Positions 9,113-17,214 are shown, counted from the first letter of the stretch. The stretch is DNA of 36,908 bases from Bacteroidales bacterium UBA3388 (GCA_002358855.1 DEPQ01000003.1:26628-63535); one strand, 5' to 3'. Numbers and translations are program-made. The notes: generated by a model from the sequence alone, not told the origin.

Positions 9113-9319
9113 CTAAATCAATCCTGAAGCTATACCCTGTGCCGTTATTTCAGGAGAGAAGTCTTTCATATATTGCTCCCAAATTTCTTTTCTCTCTTGG
9201 AGACAATCATTTATCTCCTCTTTGGTATAATTGAAATTCTTCTTTAGATAATTGATTACTTCTTGTATGAAGAGCTCTAAATTTTGTTGTTTTGTATGTT
9301 GATTCATTTCCATTAACAT
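9113..9319 (-). CDS. Small hypothetical protein
   Basis: This 68-aa protein (or 64 aa from the second Met, MNQHTKQQ) is mostly helical and charged, with no signal peptide or membrane segment. Its C-terminus reads KDFSPEITAQGIASGLI. I do not recognise a named family. It lies 76 bases downstream of the deiminase gene on the same strand and could be read from the same transcript. Its base composition is AT-rich, like the general background and unlike the deiminase. Without comparative support it stays tentative, but amino-acid composition and context favour a real gene over chance. Confidence 0.5.
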   Translation of the reverse strand: MLMEMNQHTKQQNLELFIQEVINYLKKNFNYTKEEINDCLQERKEIWEQYMKDFSPEITAQGIASGLI

Positions 9320-9395
9320 TTAAATTTTTTCGTATAAACCACTATTGCCAGAGTCTCCATTAAAAACTATTATTCCGTGCAAGAAACCATACGGA

Positions 9396-10307
9396 TTATC
9401 TCGAAGCAATATTCCAAGAGATACAGTTCAATGCTCCACCTCGTCTCACAGCTTCCAATGCCGGTATGCCCACTATTTCGCAATCGGGTAGGGTACTGCT
9501 GATTTGCTCCATCGCCTGCTCATCTTCGGGTATTCCTATTTGCGGAACAAGCACGAGAGTGCCTATTTGCAAGAAGTTGATGTACGACCAACTGCGCTTG
9601 TGCTTCCGTTTCACATTATATTTCAAAATAGTGACATCAAAATTCTTCTCCAAGATTCGAAGATATTCATCGGCAAAAGCCTTGTCGAAATCGGCATAAT
9701 TGGTCATCAACACTCGGTTGTCGCCCAGACTATGGACGATACCATCGCTGTGACCATATTTCTCGCTCCTATCCCATGGGAGGAAAACGACCTCACATTG
9801 GAACGCTTCTTCTATCTGACGTTGCACCTCTTGTGGCGTTTTATCATTGTTCTCCACAAACACCTTGTCTGTCATCACAACCTTGTCGCCGCATTTCACC
9901 ACATTGCCTCCATCCATCACCAATTCCAATTCAATTCGGTGGAATAATGGATGACTTATTGAGATAGGGCGCAACCCATCGAAGCGGATTTCTTCCTCCA
10001 TGCTCATAGGAAGAAGGCGAAGCAACTCGTTTGATTCCTCTTGGAAGACGAGTTCCGGATTGGTTTGTAGGGTGAGGCCCGTCTTGTCCTGCAGATAATC
10101 GGGAGTATATCTATAAAATACGAACCTATCCTTCTCGATTTGGATGGGCATATAATCGCGGCACCAGATGTCTTTTGTTCCTTTCAGATAGGTGAATGGA
10201 ATATCCCGTTTCCGCAACACATCAACGATATGAGCATTTAGAACTGGGCATTTCTCCAGCAACAGGTTTGAGAAAAAGACGGTGTTGGTGATAGAGTCGG
10301 TAATCAT
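9396..10307 (-). CDS. Agmatine deiminase / peptidyl-arginine deiminase family protein
   Basis: This 303-aa guanidino-group hydrolase is of the PAD/AgDI fold, which turns agmatine or similar substrates into the carbamoyl compound plus ammonia. Visible active-site motifs are DIWCRDYMP (about 46-54), LVMDGGN (about 130), KYGHSDG (catalytic His-x-Asp) and the nucleophilic Cys in RRGGALNCISWN near the C-terminus. Typical AgDI enzymes are 340-380 aa and have HC before the nucleophile; here it is NC, and the N-terminus lacks the usual Trp-Pro-His segment. It may therefore belong to a shorter subfamily whose substrate is uncertain. The gene is far richer in G+C than its neighbours (one 60-base line counts 32 G/C), suggesting recent transfer. 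Its start overlaps the upstream gene by 4 bases. Confidence 0.85.
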   Translation of the reverse strand: MITDSITNTVFFSNLLLEKCPVLNAHIVDVLRKRDIPFTYLKGTKDIWCRDYMPIQIEKDRFVFYRYTPDYLQDKTGLTLQTNPELVFQEESNELLRLLPMSMEEEIRFDGLRPISISHPLFHRIELELVMDGGNVVKCGDKVVMTDKVFVENNDKTPQEVQRQIEEAFQCEVVFLPWDRSEKYGHSDGIVHSLGDNRVLMTNYADFDKAFADEYLRILEKNFDVTILKYNVKRKHKRSWSYINFLQIGTLVLVPQIGIPEDEQAMEQISSTLPDCEIVGIPALEAVRRGGALNCISWNIASR

Positions 10308-10960
10308 TTTGAAAATCTTTCAACGTTATATGTTCCTTTTCTTTCAATTACACAACCTTTATCCTTATTAAAACTTTTCTTTTTGGGGTTCCAATAGCCC
10401 TTAGAAATAATAATTGAATCATAAAAACAAAGATTAAGATTCCCGTCGATGTTATTATTCATATCTTCTTTGCCCAACAGCCTATACGTTGATTTAACAT
10501 CAGGTATCCATTCTCTTTTTCTCTTTTTTCTCTCAATAGCTTTTAACACGGGCATTTCCCTTCGTCCACATGAATTCAGTATTATATCTTTACAATTCAA
10601 AGGTCCAGCAAAGACTTCATTTTCTTCGTTCATAATACTTCTAACAAGAATACCACCAAATTTTGCTTCCTCATAAGAACTCTTAAAACAGATATCAAAT
10701 CCGCTTAGATGAAAAAACAAATCACATGCCTCGTATTCATCTCTTGGGTATGTTACTCTATTCCATTTTTCATTCCATTTTTCCTTTTCCCAATAATAGA
10801 ATTCCATTTCTGCGAAATAATATTCTCTTCCATTGCAGTTGATACAATAGTTGCAAAACAGGTCTTTCGCGATGTCAGAACATGTTTTTTGAAATTCATC
10901 TTTTGTTAATCCATCAAAAGGATTATTCAGTTTTTCAATAAGTTTATCCATAATAATCAT
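10304..10960 (-). CDS. Hypothetical protein, possible 3-methyladenine glycosylase-like
   Basis: This 218-aa cytoplasmic protein (215 aa from the second Met, MDKLIEKL) is translationally coupled to the deiminase through a 4-base overlap. It contains EYYFAEMEFYYWE, then FFHLSGFDICFKSSYEEAKF followed by GGILVRSI, then AGPLNCKDIIL. From memory this resembles a Bacteroidetes family annotated as 3-methyladenine DNA glycosylase-like, with an (F)H.SG.DI.F....GGILIRSI core, but I cannot confirm that. Four Cys residues are scattered in the first half. The base composition is AT-rich, so the two coupled genes may have different histories. A candidate -7 element lies upstream at 10989-10996. Confidence 0.7.
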   Translation of the reverse strand: MIIMDKLIEKLNNPFDGLTKDEFQKTCSDIAKDLFCNYCINCNGREYYFAEMEFYYWEKEKWNEKWNRVTYPRDEYEACDLFFHLSGFDICFKSSYEEAKFGGILVRSIMNEENEVFAGPLNCKDIILNSCGRREMPVLKAIERKKRKREWIPDVKSTYRLLGKEDMNNNIDGNLNLCFYDSIIISKGYWNPKKKSFNKDKGCVIERKGTYNVERFSK

Positions 10961-10988
10961 TTATTTTTTAGTTATTTACTTTCAAGTG

Positions 10989-10996
10989 CAAAGGTA
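10989..10996 (-). promoter_or_regulatory. Bacteroidetes -7 element for the 218-aa gene
   Basis: On the minus strand the sequence is TACCTTTG (TAnnTTTG), 29 bases before the start at 10960. No clear TTTG at -33 is seen. Confidence 0.5.
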
Positions 10997-11130
10997 TATG
11001 CATTTTTGAGAATGACCCAGATTTTTTTGTTAAAGTTGCTTAAGATTCTCAAAATAGTTATTCTAAATTTTTATCCCCAAAAAACAAACGTAAAAAAATT
11101 GATTATTATTGCCTTGCTTTTGATAAATAA

Positions 11131-11316
11131 ACATCGGGTTATTTCGAAGGGGTCATTGCCATTTCATACCGAGTGTTATGCTCTCCATTTTGCTCTGAAC
11201 TCATCACTGTTGTGAAGCTTCTCTATAATCTCTATGAACTTTCAGTCCTTTATGAGAAAGGTATTCTTAATCGTGAAGGAGGACGGAAAGAGGGTAGATG
11301 GGTTGTACTTTTATAA
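11131..11316 (+). pseudogene. Decayed C-terminus of an AlbA_2/RecG-like gene
   Basis: The frame ending at TAA 11314-11316 reads YEKGILNREGGRKEGRWVVL. This closely matches the end of the intact AlbA_2 protein at 7201-8730 (KKMGILIREGGRKDGRWVII). The similarity is clear over the last 20-25 residues. Upstream of about 11230 the frame stays open to a TAA at 11128-11130 but no longer resembles the family. It is therefore the surviving tail of a second copy or close relative, lying about 2.6 kb from the intact gene. Confidence 0.75.
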
Positions 11317-11558
11317 AATAAAGTATTGTTTAAGTAGTAAGAAAGAGATTATTGCTAATAATAACTCCATAAACTATATGTTATTTTGTGTTGAAAGATG
11401 CTATAAAAATCTTGTCTTTCTCATATCTTTTTATTTTGATCAACAAATAATTTTCTACGATAAAAATATAATTTTTCTGAAACCAAGATTAAGAAAAACG
11501 CAAAGAGTTTTAAATAATTTTTAGGTAACTCTCGGCTCTTGGCTCTTTTTAATGGCTT

Positions 11559-11617
11559 GATACAACTAATATCATCATAAGATACGTTATGTATCGCTTT
11601 ATGATATTAGTCGTATC
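11559..11617. repeat. 59-bp imperfect palindrome with GATAC/GTATC ends
   Basis: The two halves 11559-11585 and 11591-11617 are symmetric about 11588, with 22 of 27 positions complementary and a 5-base centre (GTTAT). Perfect blocks are GATAC/GTATC at the ends, ACTAATATCAT/ATGATATTAGT in the middle and GATAC/GTATC at the centre. It could be a cruciform, an operator or a mobile-element end. Confidence 0.85.
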
Positions 11618-11623
11618 TTATCG

Positions 11624-11640
11624 TGATACGCATCGTATCA
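11624..11640. repeat. 17-bp palindrome TGATACG-CAT-CGTATCA
   Basis: Two perfect 7-base arms flank a 3-base centre, 7 bases beyond the larger palindrome. A further single GATAC follows at 11658-11662, making seven GATAC/GTATC pentamers within 104 bp. Confidence 0.85.
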
Positions 11641-11717
11641 ATAAGAAAAAAAATTTTGATACGGTTTTATACTTTTTTTTGTCTTTGAAACGTTGTTATT
11701 ATATAAAGCGTAAAGAT

Positions 11718-12143
11718 ATGGAAGTGAAGGATTTTAATTTTGAAAAGAGACCTTTGGGTTATTTTAATTGTTTAAGCGATTCTTGTCCGCTTGCAGAAAA
11801 ATGTCTTCGTCGCATTTCGGCAAGGTATAGTGAAGAAAATGATGAGATTTTTAGAGTTGTGAATCATAGATTGCTTGATGAAAATAATTGCAAATACTAT
11901 GTTGAGGACAAGAAAGTTGATGTGGCCTATGGTATGACAAAGTCTTTTGAAGAGGTAAAGGCGAAAGATATTGTTCAAATCAGAAAAAGTCTGCAAAATT
12001 ACTTTGGGTATGCGGAGTATTACCGCAGAAGAAATGCGTCAAAGCCTATTACACCGAAAGAACAAGAGGTTATAAAAAAGATTTTTGCTGATTTTGGTTA
12101 CGATATTGCCTTTGATAAGATTATTAAAGAGACTTTGTGGTAA
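11718..12143 (+). CDS. DUF6078 family protein
   Basis: This 141-aa cytoplasmic protein starts at the ATG at 11718 (MEVKDFNFEKRPLGYFNC). The frame is open further upstream through the palindrome block to 11589, but that extension is not protein-like. The Cys cluster YFNCLSDSCPLAEKCLRRIS near the N-terminus and the C-terminal YYRRRNASKPITPKEQEVIK match the Bacteroidales family DUF6078 as I remember it. The spaced Cys residues (C-x5-C-x5-C) suggest metal binding. Function is unknown. The rhuM gene follows in the same direction but has its own promoter, so the two may be regulated separately. Confidence 0.8.
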   Translation: MEVKDFNFEKRPLGYFNCLSDSCPLAEKCLRRISARYSEENDEIFRVVNHRLLDENNCKYYVEDKKVDVAYGMTKSFEEVKAKDIVQIRKSLQNYFGYAEYYRRRNASKPITPKEQEVIKKIFADFGYDIAFDKIIKETLW

Positions 12144-12151
12144 AAAAATCG

Positions 12152-12159
12152 TATCTTTG
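12152..12159 (+). promoter_or_regulatory. Bacteroidetes -7 element before rhuM
   Basis: TATCTTTG lies 37 bases before the ATG at 12197. Its position downstream of 12137 argues against that earlier in-frame ATG as the start. The surrounding 25 bases recur before the beta-galactosidase gene. Confidence 0.75.
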
Positions 12160-12196
12160 TACCGATAGAAATAAGAATAATACACCTAAATACAAA

Positions 12197-13213
12197 ATGC
12201 AAGAAAGCAATATCATAATATATAATACCGAAGATGGTAAAGCAAATGTTGTTTTGTATGCCAAAGATGGTAATATTTGGATGAATCAAAATCAGTTGGC
12301 AGAACTTTTTGACACCTCTAAGCAAAATATAGGACAACACATAGATAACATATTGTCAGAAAAAGAATTAGATAAAAATTCAGTTGTAAAGAATTACTTT
12401 ACAACTGCTTCTGATGGTAAGAATTATAATGTTACGTTTTATTCTCTTGATATGATTTTGGCGATTGGATTTAGGGTTAGGAGTAAACGAGGAACGCAAT
12501 TTCGTATTTGGGCTAATCGTAATTTAAGAGAGTTTATGGTAAAAGGATTCTTAATAGATGATGAACGATTAAAGAATCCTGATGGACGTCCTGATTATTT
12601 TGACGAGTTGTTGGAAAGAATTAGGGATATTCGTGCAAGCGAAAAACGATTTTATCAAAAGGTTAGAGATTTATTATCGTTGAGTAGTGATTATGATAAG
12701 ACGGATAAAAGCACTCAAATGTTTTTTGCCGAAACTCAAAATAAGTTGCTCTATGCTGTTACTCATCAAACAGCGGCAGAAATTATTGTTAGCCGTGCTG
12801 ATGCAACACAACCAAATATGGCACTTACGTCTTGGAAAGGAGCAGTAGTGCGTAAGCAAGATATTTATACTGCTAAGAATTATCTGAAAGACGATGAAAT
12901 AGATATGTTGAATAGATTGACTGTGTTGTTTCTTGATTCGGCAGAGTTGCGAGTAAAAGAACGAAAAGATTTAACACTAAATTATTGGCGAAATAATGTA
13001 GATTTACTTCTAAATTTTCAAAACAAAGACGTCTTGAAAGATGCAGGTAGTATTTCTAATGTACAGATGGAGCAAATAGTAGATGCAGTTTATGAAGAAT
13101 TTAATAATCGCAGAAAACTCTATGCAATTGAGCAAGCAAATAAAGAAGAAAAAGAGGATTTGTTTGCAGTAGAAAAACTTCTTAAACAACGCAAAACAAA
13201 AAACTATCAATGA
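12197..13213 (+). CDS. rhuM: RhuM family protein
   Basis: The product is 338 aa from the ATG at 12197 (MQESNIIIYNTEDGKANVVL). The family takes its name from RhuM of Salmonella pathogenicity island 3 and is widespread in accessory DNA; its biochemical role is not established. The N-terminal part (IWMNQNQLAELFDTSKQNIG) looks like a helix-turn-helix or Bro-N-like DNA-binding unit. The middle (YSLDMILAIGFRVRSKRGTQ, then FRIWANRNLREFM) is the characteristic family core, and the last third is helical and charged. Length is typical. The gene is flanked by near-identical promoter sequences, one driving it and one driving the next gene. Confidence 0.88.
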   Translation: MQESNIIIYNTEDGKANVVLYAKDGNIWMNQNQLAELFDTSKQNIGQHIDNILSEKELDKNSVVKNYFTTASDGKNYNVTFYSLDMILAIGFRVRSKRGTQFRIWANRNLREFMVKGFLIDDERLKNPDGRPDYFDELLERIRDIRASEKRFYQKVRDLLSLSSDYDKTDKSTQMFFAETQNKLLYAVTHQTAAEIIVSRADATQPNMALTSWKGAVVRKQDIYTAKNYLKDDEIDMLNRLTVLFLDSAELRVKERKDLTLNYWRNNVDLLLNFQNKDVLKDAGSISNVQMEQIVDAVYEEFNNRRKLYAIEQANKEEKEDLFAVEKLLKQRKTKNYQ

Positions 13214-13230
13214 TAATTTCTATTATTTTG

Positions 13231-13238
13231 TATCTTTG
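13231..13238 (+). promoter_or_regulatory. Bacteroidetes -7 element before the beta-galactosidase
   Basis: TATCTTTG lies 35 bases before the ATG at 13273 and is followed by TACCGAT, as in the rhuM promoter. No TTTG is present at the expected -33 spacing. Confidence 0.75.
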
Positions 13239-13272
13239 TACCGATATAAACAAGTATAAATAGAATTTTTAT

Positions 13273-15153
13273 ATGAGAAAGTTATCTTACCTTTTACTCC
13301 TTTTGATTTTATTGCCACTCGGATTGTTTGCTCAAAAGAAATCTTCTTTTGAAATCAAGAATGGTGATTTTTATTTGAATGGTAAAGCAACTCCAATCTA
13401 TTCGGGAGAAATGCATTATTCGCGTATTCCTCACGAATATTGGCGTCATAGATTTCAAATGATGAAAGCAATGGGCTTAAATGCTGTTGCTACTTATGTT
13501 TTTTGGAATTGGCACGAGACAGAACAAGGTAAATGGGATTTTGAGGGCGATAAGGATTTGGCGGAGTACATAAAAATTGCAGGAGAAGAGGGTTTAATGG
13601 TAATTCTTCGTCCTGGGCCATACGTTTGTGCTGAATGGGAGTTTGGAGGTTATCCTTGGTGGTTACAAAACATTGAAGGCATGGAAATTCGCCGCGATAA
13701 CGAGCAGTTTTTGAAATATACTAAGCTTTATATTGAAAGACTTTTCAAGGAAGTTGGTCATTTGCAATGCACAAAAGGCGGTCCTATCATAATGATTCAA
13801 TGCGAAAACGAATTTGGCTCTTACGTTGCTCAACGTACAGACATTAGTTTAGAGCAACATCGTGCCTATAATGCAAAGATAAAACAGCAATTGATTGATG
13901 CAGGTTTTGATGTTCCTATGTTTACTTCCGATGGCAGTTGGTTATTCGAGGGTGGTAGCACTCCGGGAGCACTTCCTACTGCAAACGGTGAAAGTAATAT
14001 TGAGAATTTGAAAAGAGTTGTCAATAAATATCACGATGGCAAAGGTCCTTATATGGTGGCTGAATTTTATACAGGTTGGTTATCTCATTGGGCAGAGCCG
14101 TTTCCGCAAACAGATGCTTCAAGTCTTGCTCGTCAAACTGAGGAATATTTGAAGAATGATGTGTCTTTTAACTTTTATATGGTACATGGAGGAACTAATT
14201 TCGGATTTACAAGCGGTGCAAATTACGATAAAAAACGTGATATTCAGCCCGATTTGACAAGTTATGACTATGACGCTCCTATAAGTGAGGCAGGTTGGGT
14301 TACTCCAAAGTTTGATTCTGTTCGTAATGTTATGAAAAAATACGTAAAGAATATTCCTGATGTGCCCAATGCTATGCCTATTATAGAAATTCCTTCAATC
14401 AAATTAGATAAAGTAGCAGATGTTTTGGGATATTCTTCACTCATAAAACCTGTTCTTGGGGATAATCCTATGACTTTTGAAGAATTGAATCAAGGATATG
14501 GTTATGTGCTTTATTCTCATCATTTCAAACACCCGATAAGCGGAACGCTTGCAATAAATGGCTTGCGTGATTATGCTGTGATTTACATCGATGGCGAAAA
14601 AGTTGGGGAACTAAATCGTAATACACAAACTTACGAAATGGAAATCAATATTCCATTTAATGCAACCTTACAAATCTTGGTAGAAAATATGGGACGCATA
14701 AACTATGGCAGTGAAATAGTTCATAATACCAAAGGAATAATCAGTCCGATTACTATTGCGGGTCAAGAAATCAAAGGAGAATGGGAAATGTATCAATTGC
14801 CTATGAATGAGATGCCAGATTTTGCTAAGTTAGGTAGCAGAAATGTGTTAAAGAACCCAAGTTCGCAAGCAAATCGTTTAAAAGATTGTCCTGTTTTCTA
14901 TGAGGGTAGTTTTATCCTTGATGAAATCGGTGATACTTTTATTGATATGGAAGATTGGGGAAAAGGTATTGTCTTTATAAATGGACACAATATTGGTCGC
15001 TATTGGAAAGTAGGTCCACAACAAACTCTTTATATTCCTGGCGTTTGGTTGAAGAAAGGAGAAAATAGAATTGTGATTTTTGAGCAACTAAACGAAAATC
15101 CTATGATGGAAATAAAAACTGTAAAAACTCCTGTATTGAAAAATTTGAAATAA
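13273..15153 (+). CDS. Secreted beta-galactosidase, glycoside hydrolase family 35
   Basis: The 626-aa product has a Sec signal peptide (MRKLSYLLLLLILLPLGLFA, cut before or after Q21), so it acts in the periplasm or outside the cell. GH35 enzymes release terminal beta-galactose with retention. The TIM barrel spans about residues 30-350: YSGEMHYSRIP and RPGPYVCAEWEFGGYPWWL are family signatures. The acid/base is Glu180 in CENEFG and the nucleophile is Glu264 in MVAEFYTGW. The C-terminal half contains beta-sandwich domains with INGHNIGRYWKVGPQQTLYI near the end, typical of this family. No SusC/SusD pair or regulator is nearby, so it is not in an obvious polysaccharide utilization locus. Confidence 0.95.
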   Translation: MRKLSYLLLLLILLPLGLFAQKKSSFEIKNGDFYLNGKATPIYSGEMHYSRIPHEYWRHRFQMMKAMGLNAVATYVFWNWHETEQGKWDFEGDKDLAEYIKIAGEEGLMVILRPGPYVCAEWEFGGYPWWLQNIEGMEIRRDNEQFLKYTKLYIERLFKEVGHLQCTKGGPIIMIQCENEFGSYVAQRTDISLEQHRAYNAKIKQQLIDAGFDVPMFTSDGSWLFEGGSTPGALPTANGESNIENLKRVVNKYHDGKGPYMVAEFYTGWLSHWAEPFPQTDASSLARQTEEYLKNDVSFNFYMVHGGTNFGFTSGANYDKKRDIQPDLTSYDYDAPISEAGWVTPKFDSVRNVMKKYVKNIPDVPNAMPIIEIPSIKLDKVADVLGYSSLIKPVLGDNPMTFEELNQGYGYVLYSHHFKHPISGTLAINGLRDYAVIYIDGEKVGELNRNTQTYEMEINIPFNATLQILVENMGRINYGSEIVHNTKGIISPITIAGQEIKGEWEMYQLPMNEMPDFAKLGSRNVLKNPSSQANRLKDCPVFYEGSFILDEIGDTFIDMEDWGKGIVFINGHNIGRYWKVGPQQTLYIPGVWLKKGENRIVIFEQLNENPMMEIKTVKTPVLKNLK

Positions 15154-15187
15154 AAAAAGCGAAGAATTTTTTCTTCGCTTTTTTATT
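15151..15187. terminator. Bidirectional terminator between convergent genes
   Basis: Arms AAAAAAGCGAAG and CTTCGCTTTTTT form a stem with a short T-rich loop and run into T-tracts on both strands. It serves the beta-galactosidase gene and the convergent PEGA/TonB-C gene that ends at 15193. Confidence 0.88.
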
Positions 15188-15192
15188 ATTTT

Positions 15193-16791
15193 TTATCGCA
15201 AACTGAATATAATTGGTATACTAATTTGCGTCCTTACTACTTTTCCTTTGTTTTTTCCTGGAGTCCATTTAGGCATTGATTTTATTATTCTAACAGCTTC
15301 CTCTCCGCAATTACCACCTATGTCTTTTGCAACTTTTATGTTTGTTAAAGAACCATCTTTTTCGATAACAAAAGAAACAATAACTCTACCTTGTATTCCT
15401 ATTTCTTTTGCAATTTGAGGATATATTAGGTTTTTGCTAATATATTTCATCATTTCAGCTTGACCTCCTGGAAAGATTGGCTTCTCTTCTACAATTTTGA
15501 AAATTAAATCTTCATCTTTTATCTCAACGTTGTTTTCTGTTTCACTTCCTATTTCTTTTAACACAAAGTTATAATCTGCTATTTTATTTTCTTCTATTGT
15601 GATTTCGGATTCAAAATTTTTGTATCCTTGTTTTTGTAATTTTATGTTATGGTTGCCAATTAAAATTTGAGTAATTATCATTGGTGTCTTACCAATATGT
15701 TCTCCATCAATGTAGATATTTGCATCGTCAGGAGTACTATTTAAGTTTAGTTTTCCATATATGGCTTCAAGTTTCGCAATATGTTCCGTAAAGTTTTGTG
15801 ATTTTGTTATAGTAAAACTTTTTGAGAAAGTGAGATGATTAGCTTTTTTTACTTCTAATCGGTGCATACCTTCTTTTAATTGTCCTTTAAACTCTCCTTC
15901 TCCTCTACGTGTTCCATCAATGTAAATTTCGGCATCTTTATCTTGGCAAGTTATTTCTACTATTGAGGAGTTTGAAACAAGGTTTATATTTATTTCAGTG
16001 GTCTTTCCATCTTCTACTTTTACGCTTATTGGCTGGGATTCAAACATTGATTTAAAGGCTTGTACTGTATAGGTACCACTTTTGAGTTTTTTACTTGTTA
16101 AAGGAGTTTTGTCTTCTTGTAATTCTCCATTTATTTCTATTTCTGCATCATTTTCTGGTGTTGTATTTATTTTTAAATATCCAAATGCAGGCTCTAAATC
16201 TATATTTAGAGTAGTTTTTTCACTTTCATTAAGTTTTACTTTTCCGCTTTTGGTGTGATATAAAGCCGATTCTATTCTATAAGAATGTTCTTGTGAGATG
16301 GGAAGAAATTTTGAGACTCTATTTCTTCCTACATATTCATCATTGATATATATTTTTGCATCTGGGGTTTGGCTTTCAATAATTAGATATTGTTCTGTGA
16401 TACGCTCTTCTATTACTTGTTTTATTCTTGCTGTGCTTAGTTTCATTTCATAAGTTGTTCCAGATTTTATGCTTTGAGGAAAAGGATAATTCCTTATTGT
16501 TCCAAATTCTCGATGTTTTATTGTGATAAATTTCACACCTGGCGAAACGAATATCCAAATCTCTCCTGTTTTTTGCTCTGTTTTTTCAATGTTGCAACTG
16601 CTAAATTCAAAGCCTTGCTCAATAGTGTTGAGAATAATTAATGCACATAATTCTCCGTTAATATCTTCAATTTTTGCAACTCTTGCATTTATATCGTTTT
16701 CAATACACCTAAACGATTCAATTGACATATTTTGTGAAGATGCAAAATAACCAATTAATATTGCAAAAAATAAAATCAATATCTTTCTCAT
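15193..16791 (-). CDS. PEGA-repeat protein with C-terminal TonB domain
   Basis: This is a 532-aa exported protein. The start is placed at the ATG at 16791 because it begins the signal peptide MRKILILFFAILIGYFASSQ; an upstream in-frame ATG would add an unlikely leader. After an N-terminal domain of about 110 residues there are four PEGA-type repeats (about 135-420). They are recognisable by PDAKIYINDEYVG, ENDAEIEINGELQ, KDAEIYIDGTRRG and DDANIYIDGEHIGKTP. The C-terminus (FPGGQAEMMKYISKNLIYP then GRVIVSFVIEKDGSLTNIKV) is a TonB-C domain. PEGA domains are thought to bind surface carbohydrate or protein. It lacks the usual TonB membrane anchor and proline-rich spacer, so it is unlikely to be a classical TonB. 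Confidence 0.88.
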   Translation of the reverse strand: MRKILILFFAILIGYFASSQNMSIESFRCIENDINARVAKIEDINGELCALIILNTIEQGFEFSSCNIEKTEQKTGEIWIFVSPGVKFITIKHREFGTIRNYPFPQSIKSGTTYEMKLSTARIKQVIEERITEQYLIIESQTPDAKIYINDEYVGRNRVSKFLPISQEHSYRIESALYHTKSGKVKLNESEKTTLNIDLEPAFGYLKINTTPENDAEIEINGELQEDKTPLTSKKLKSGTYTVQAFKSMFESQPISVKVEDGKTTEININLVSNSSIVEITCQDKDAEIYIDGTRRGEGEFKGQLKEGMHRLEVKKANHLTFSKSFTITKSQNFTEHIAKLEAIYGKLNLNSTPDDANIYIDGEHIGKTPMIITQILIGNHNIKLQKQGYKNFESEITIEENKIADYNFVLKEIGSETENNVEIKDEDLIFKIVEEKPIFPGGQAEMMKYISKNLIYPQIAKEIGIQGRVIVSFVIEKDGSLTNIKVAKDIGGNCGEEAVRIIKSMPKWTPGKNKGKVVRTQISIPIIFSLR

Positions 16792-16909
16792 AGAAAATAA
16801 AATAATAGTTATGAACTGCAAAGTTAAAACATTTTTGCGTTTGGATTACAAAAATGTTATGTTTTGTTTAGCAAAAATATTTTTAAAATTTAATTTTCTA
16901 AGATTTTAT

Positions 16910-16940
16910 TTTGTTTTTCTTAAAAAAAGTAGTAATATTG
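16910..16940 (+). promoter_or_regulatory. Candidate promoter for the four-gene envelope operon
   Basis: TTTG at 16910-16913 and TAATATTG at 16933-16940 are separated by 19 bases. This is the Bacteroidetes -33/-7 layout with one mismatch in the -7 box. Confidence 0.5.
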
Positions 16941-17144
16941 CAACGTATTTAGAGAGGATAAATAAATATATTGTAAAATATTAAAAAGGAGGTTATAAAT
17001 TAAGGAGAAAAAGAAAAGTGATTTTTTTGCAAAAAATATAGACGGATAAAAGCGTTTTTACTTATATTGACAGGTCTGAAATCCGCAAAATTTCAACAAA
17101 CATATCATCAGTAAAACGATAAGCGTTCACAGATATTACATATT

Positions 17145-17214
17145 CGTGAGATTTTTTTGTTTGACTGATATGGTTGTTAAAACCTTGAAGAAACAATAAG
17201 AAAAAAGTCTCACG
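17145..17214 (+). promoter_or_regulatory. Leader hairpin A (attenuator-like)
   Basis: CGTGAGATTTTTT (17145-17157) pairs with AAAAAAGTCTCACG (17201-17214), one base bulged. It encloses a smaller GGTT/AACC hairpin (17172-17184), and the 3' arm is followed directly by TTTTTA. The form resembles a terminator or attenuator stem. Confidence 0.6.

Larger units (their letters stand above)
10961..11717. other. 757-bp region without an intact gene
   Basis: This stretch holds a minus-strand promoter candidate (10989-10996), a decayed AlbA_2-type gene tail (about 11131-11316) and a block of GATAC/GTATC palindromes (11559-11662). A weak -7-like element (TGTCTTTG, 11680-11687) sits before the DUF6078 gene. 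Between 11317 and 11550 I see only AT-rich DNA. Short open frames there (for example from 11006 and 11234) have no recognisable product. Confidence 0.7.

Noticed and set aside
9466..9967. Plus-strand open frames opposite the deiminase gene
   Set aside because: They are antisense shadows caused by the G+C-rich codons of the deiminase; the minus-strand frame carries the catalytic motifs.
11006..11524. Two plus-strand open frames in the gene-poor region
   Set aside because: Lys/Leu/Phe-rich translations without domain features; one overlaps the decayed AlbA_2 tail in another frame.
16986..16991. AGGAGG as a ribosome binding site for a leader peptide
   Set aside because: The nearest downstream GTG or ATG frames stop within a few codons, and SD sites are rare in this genome.
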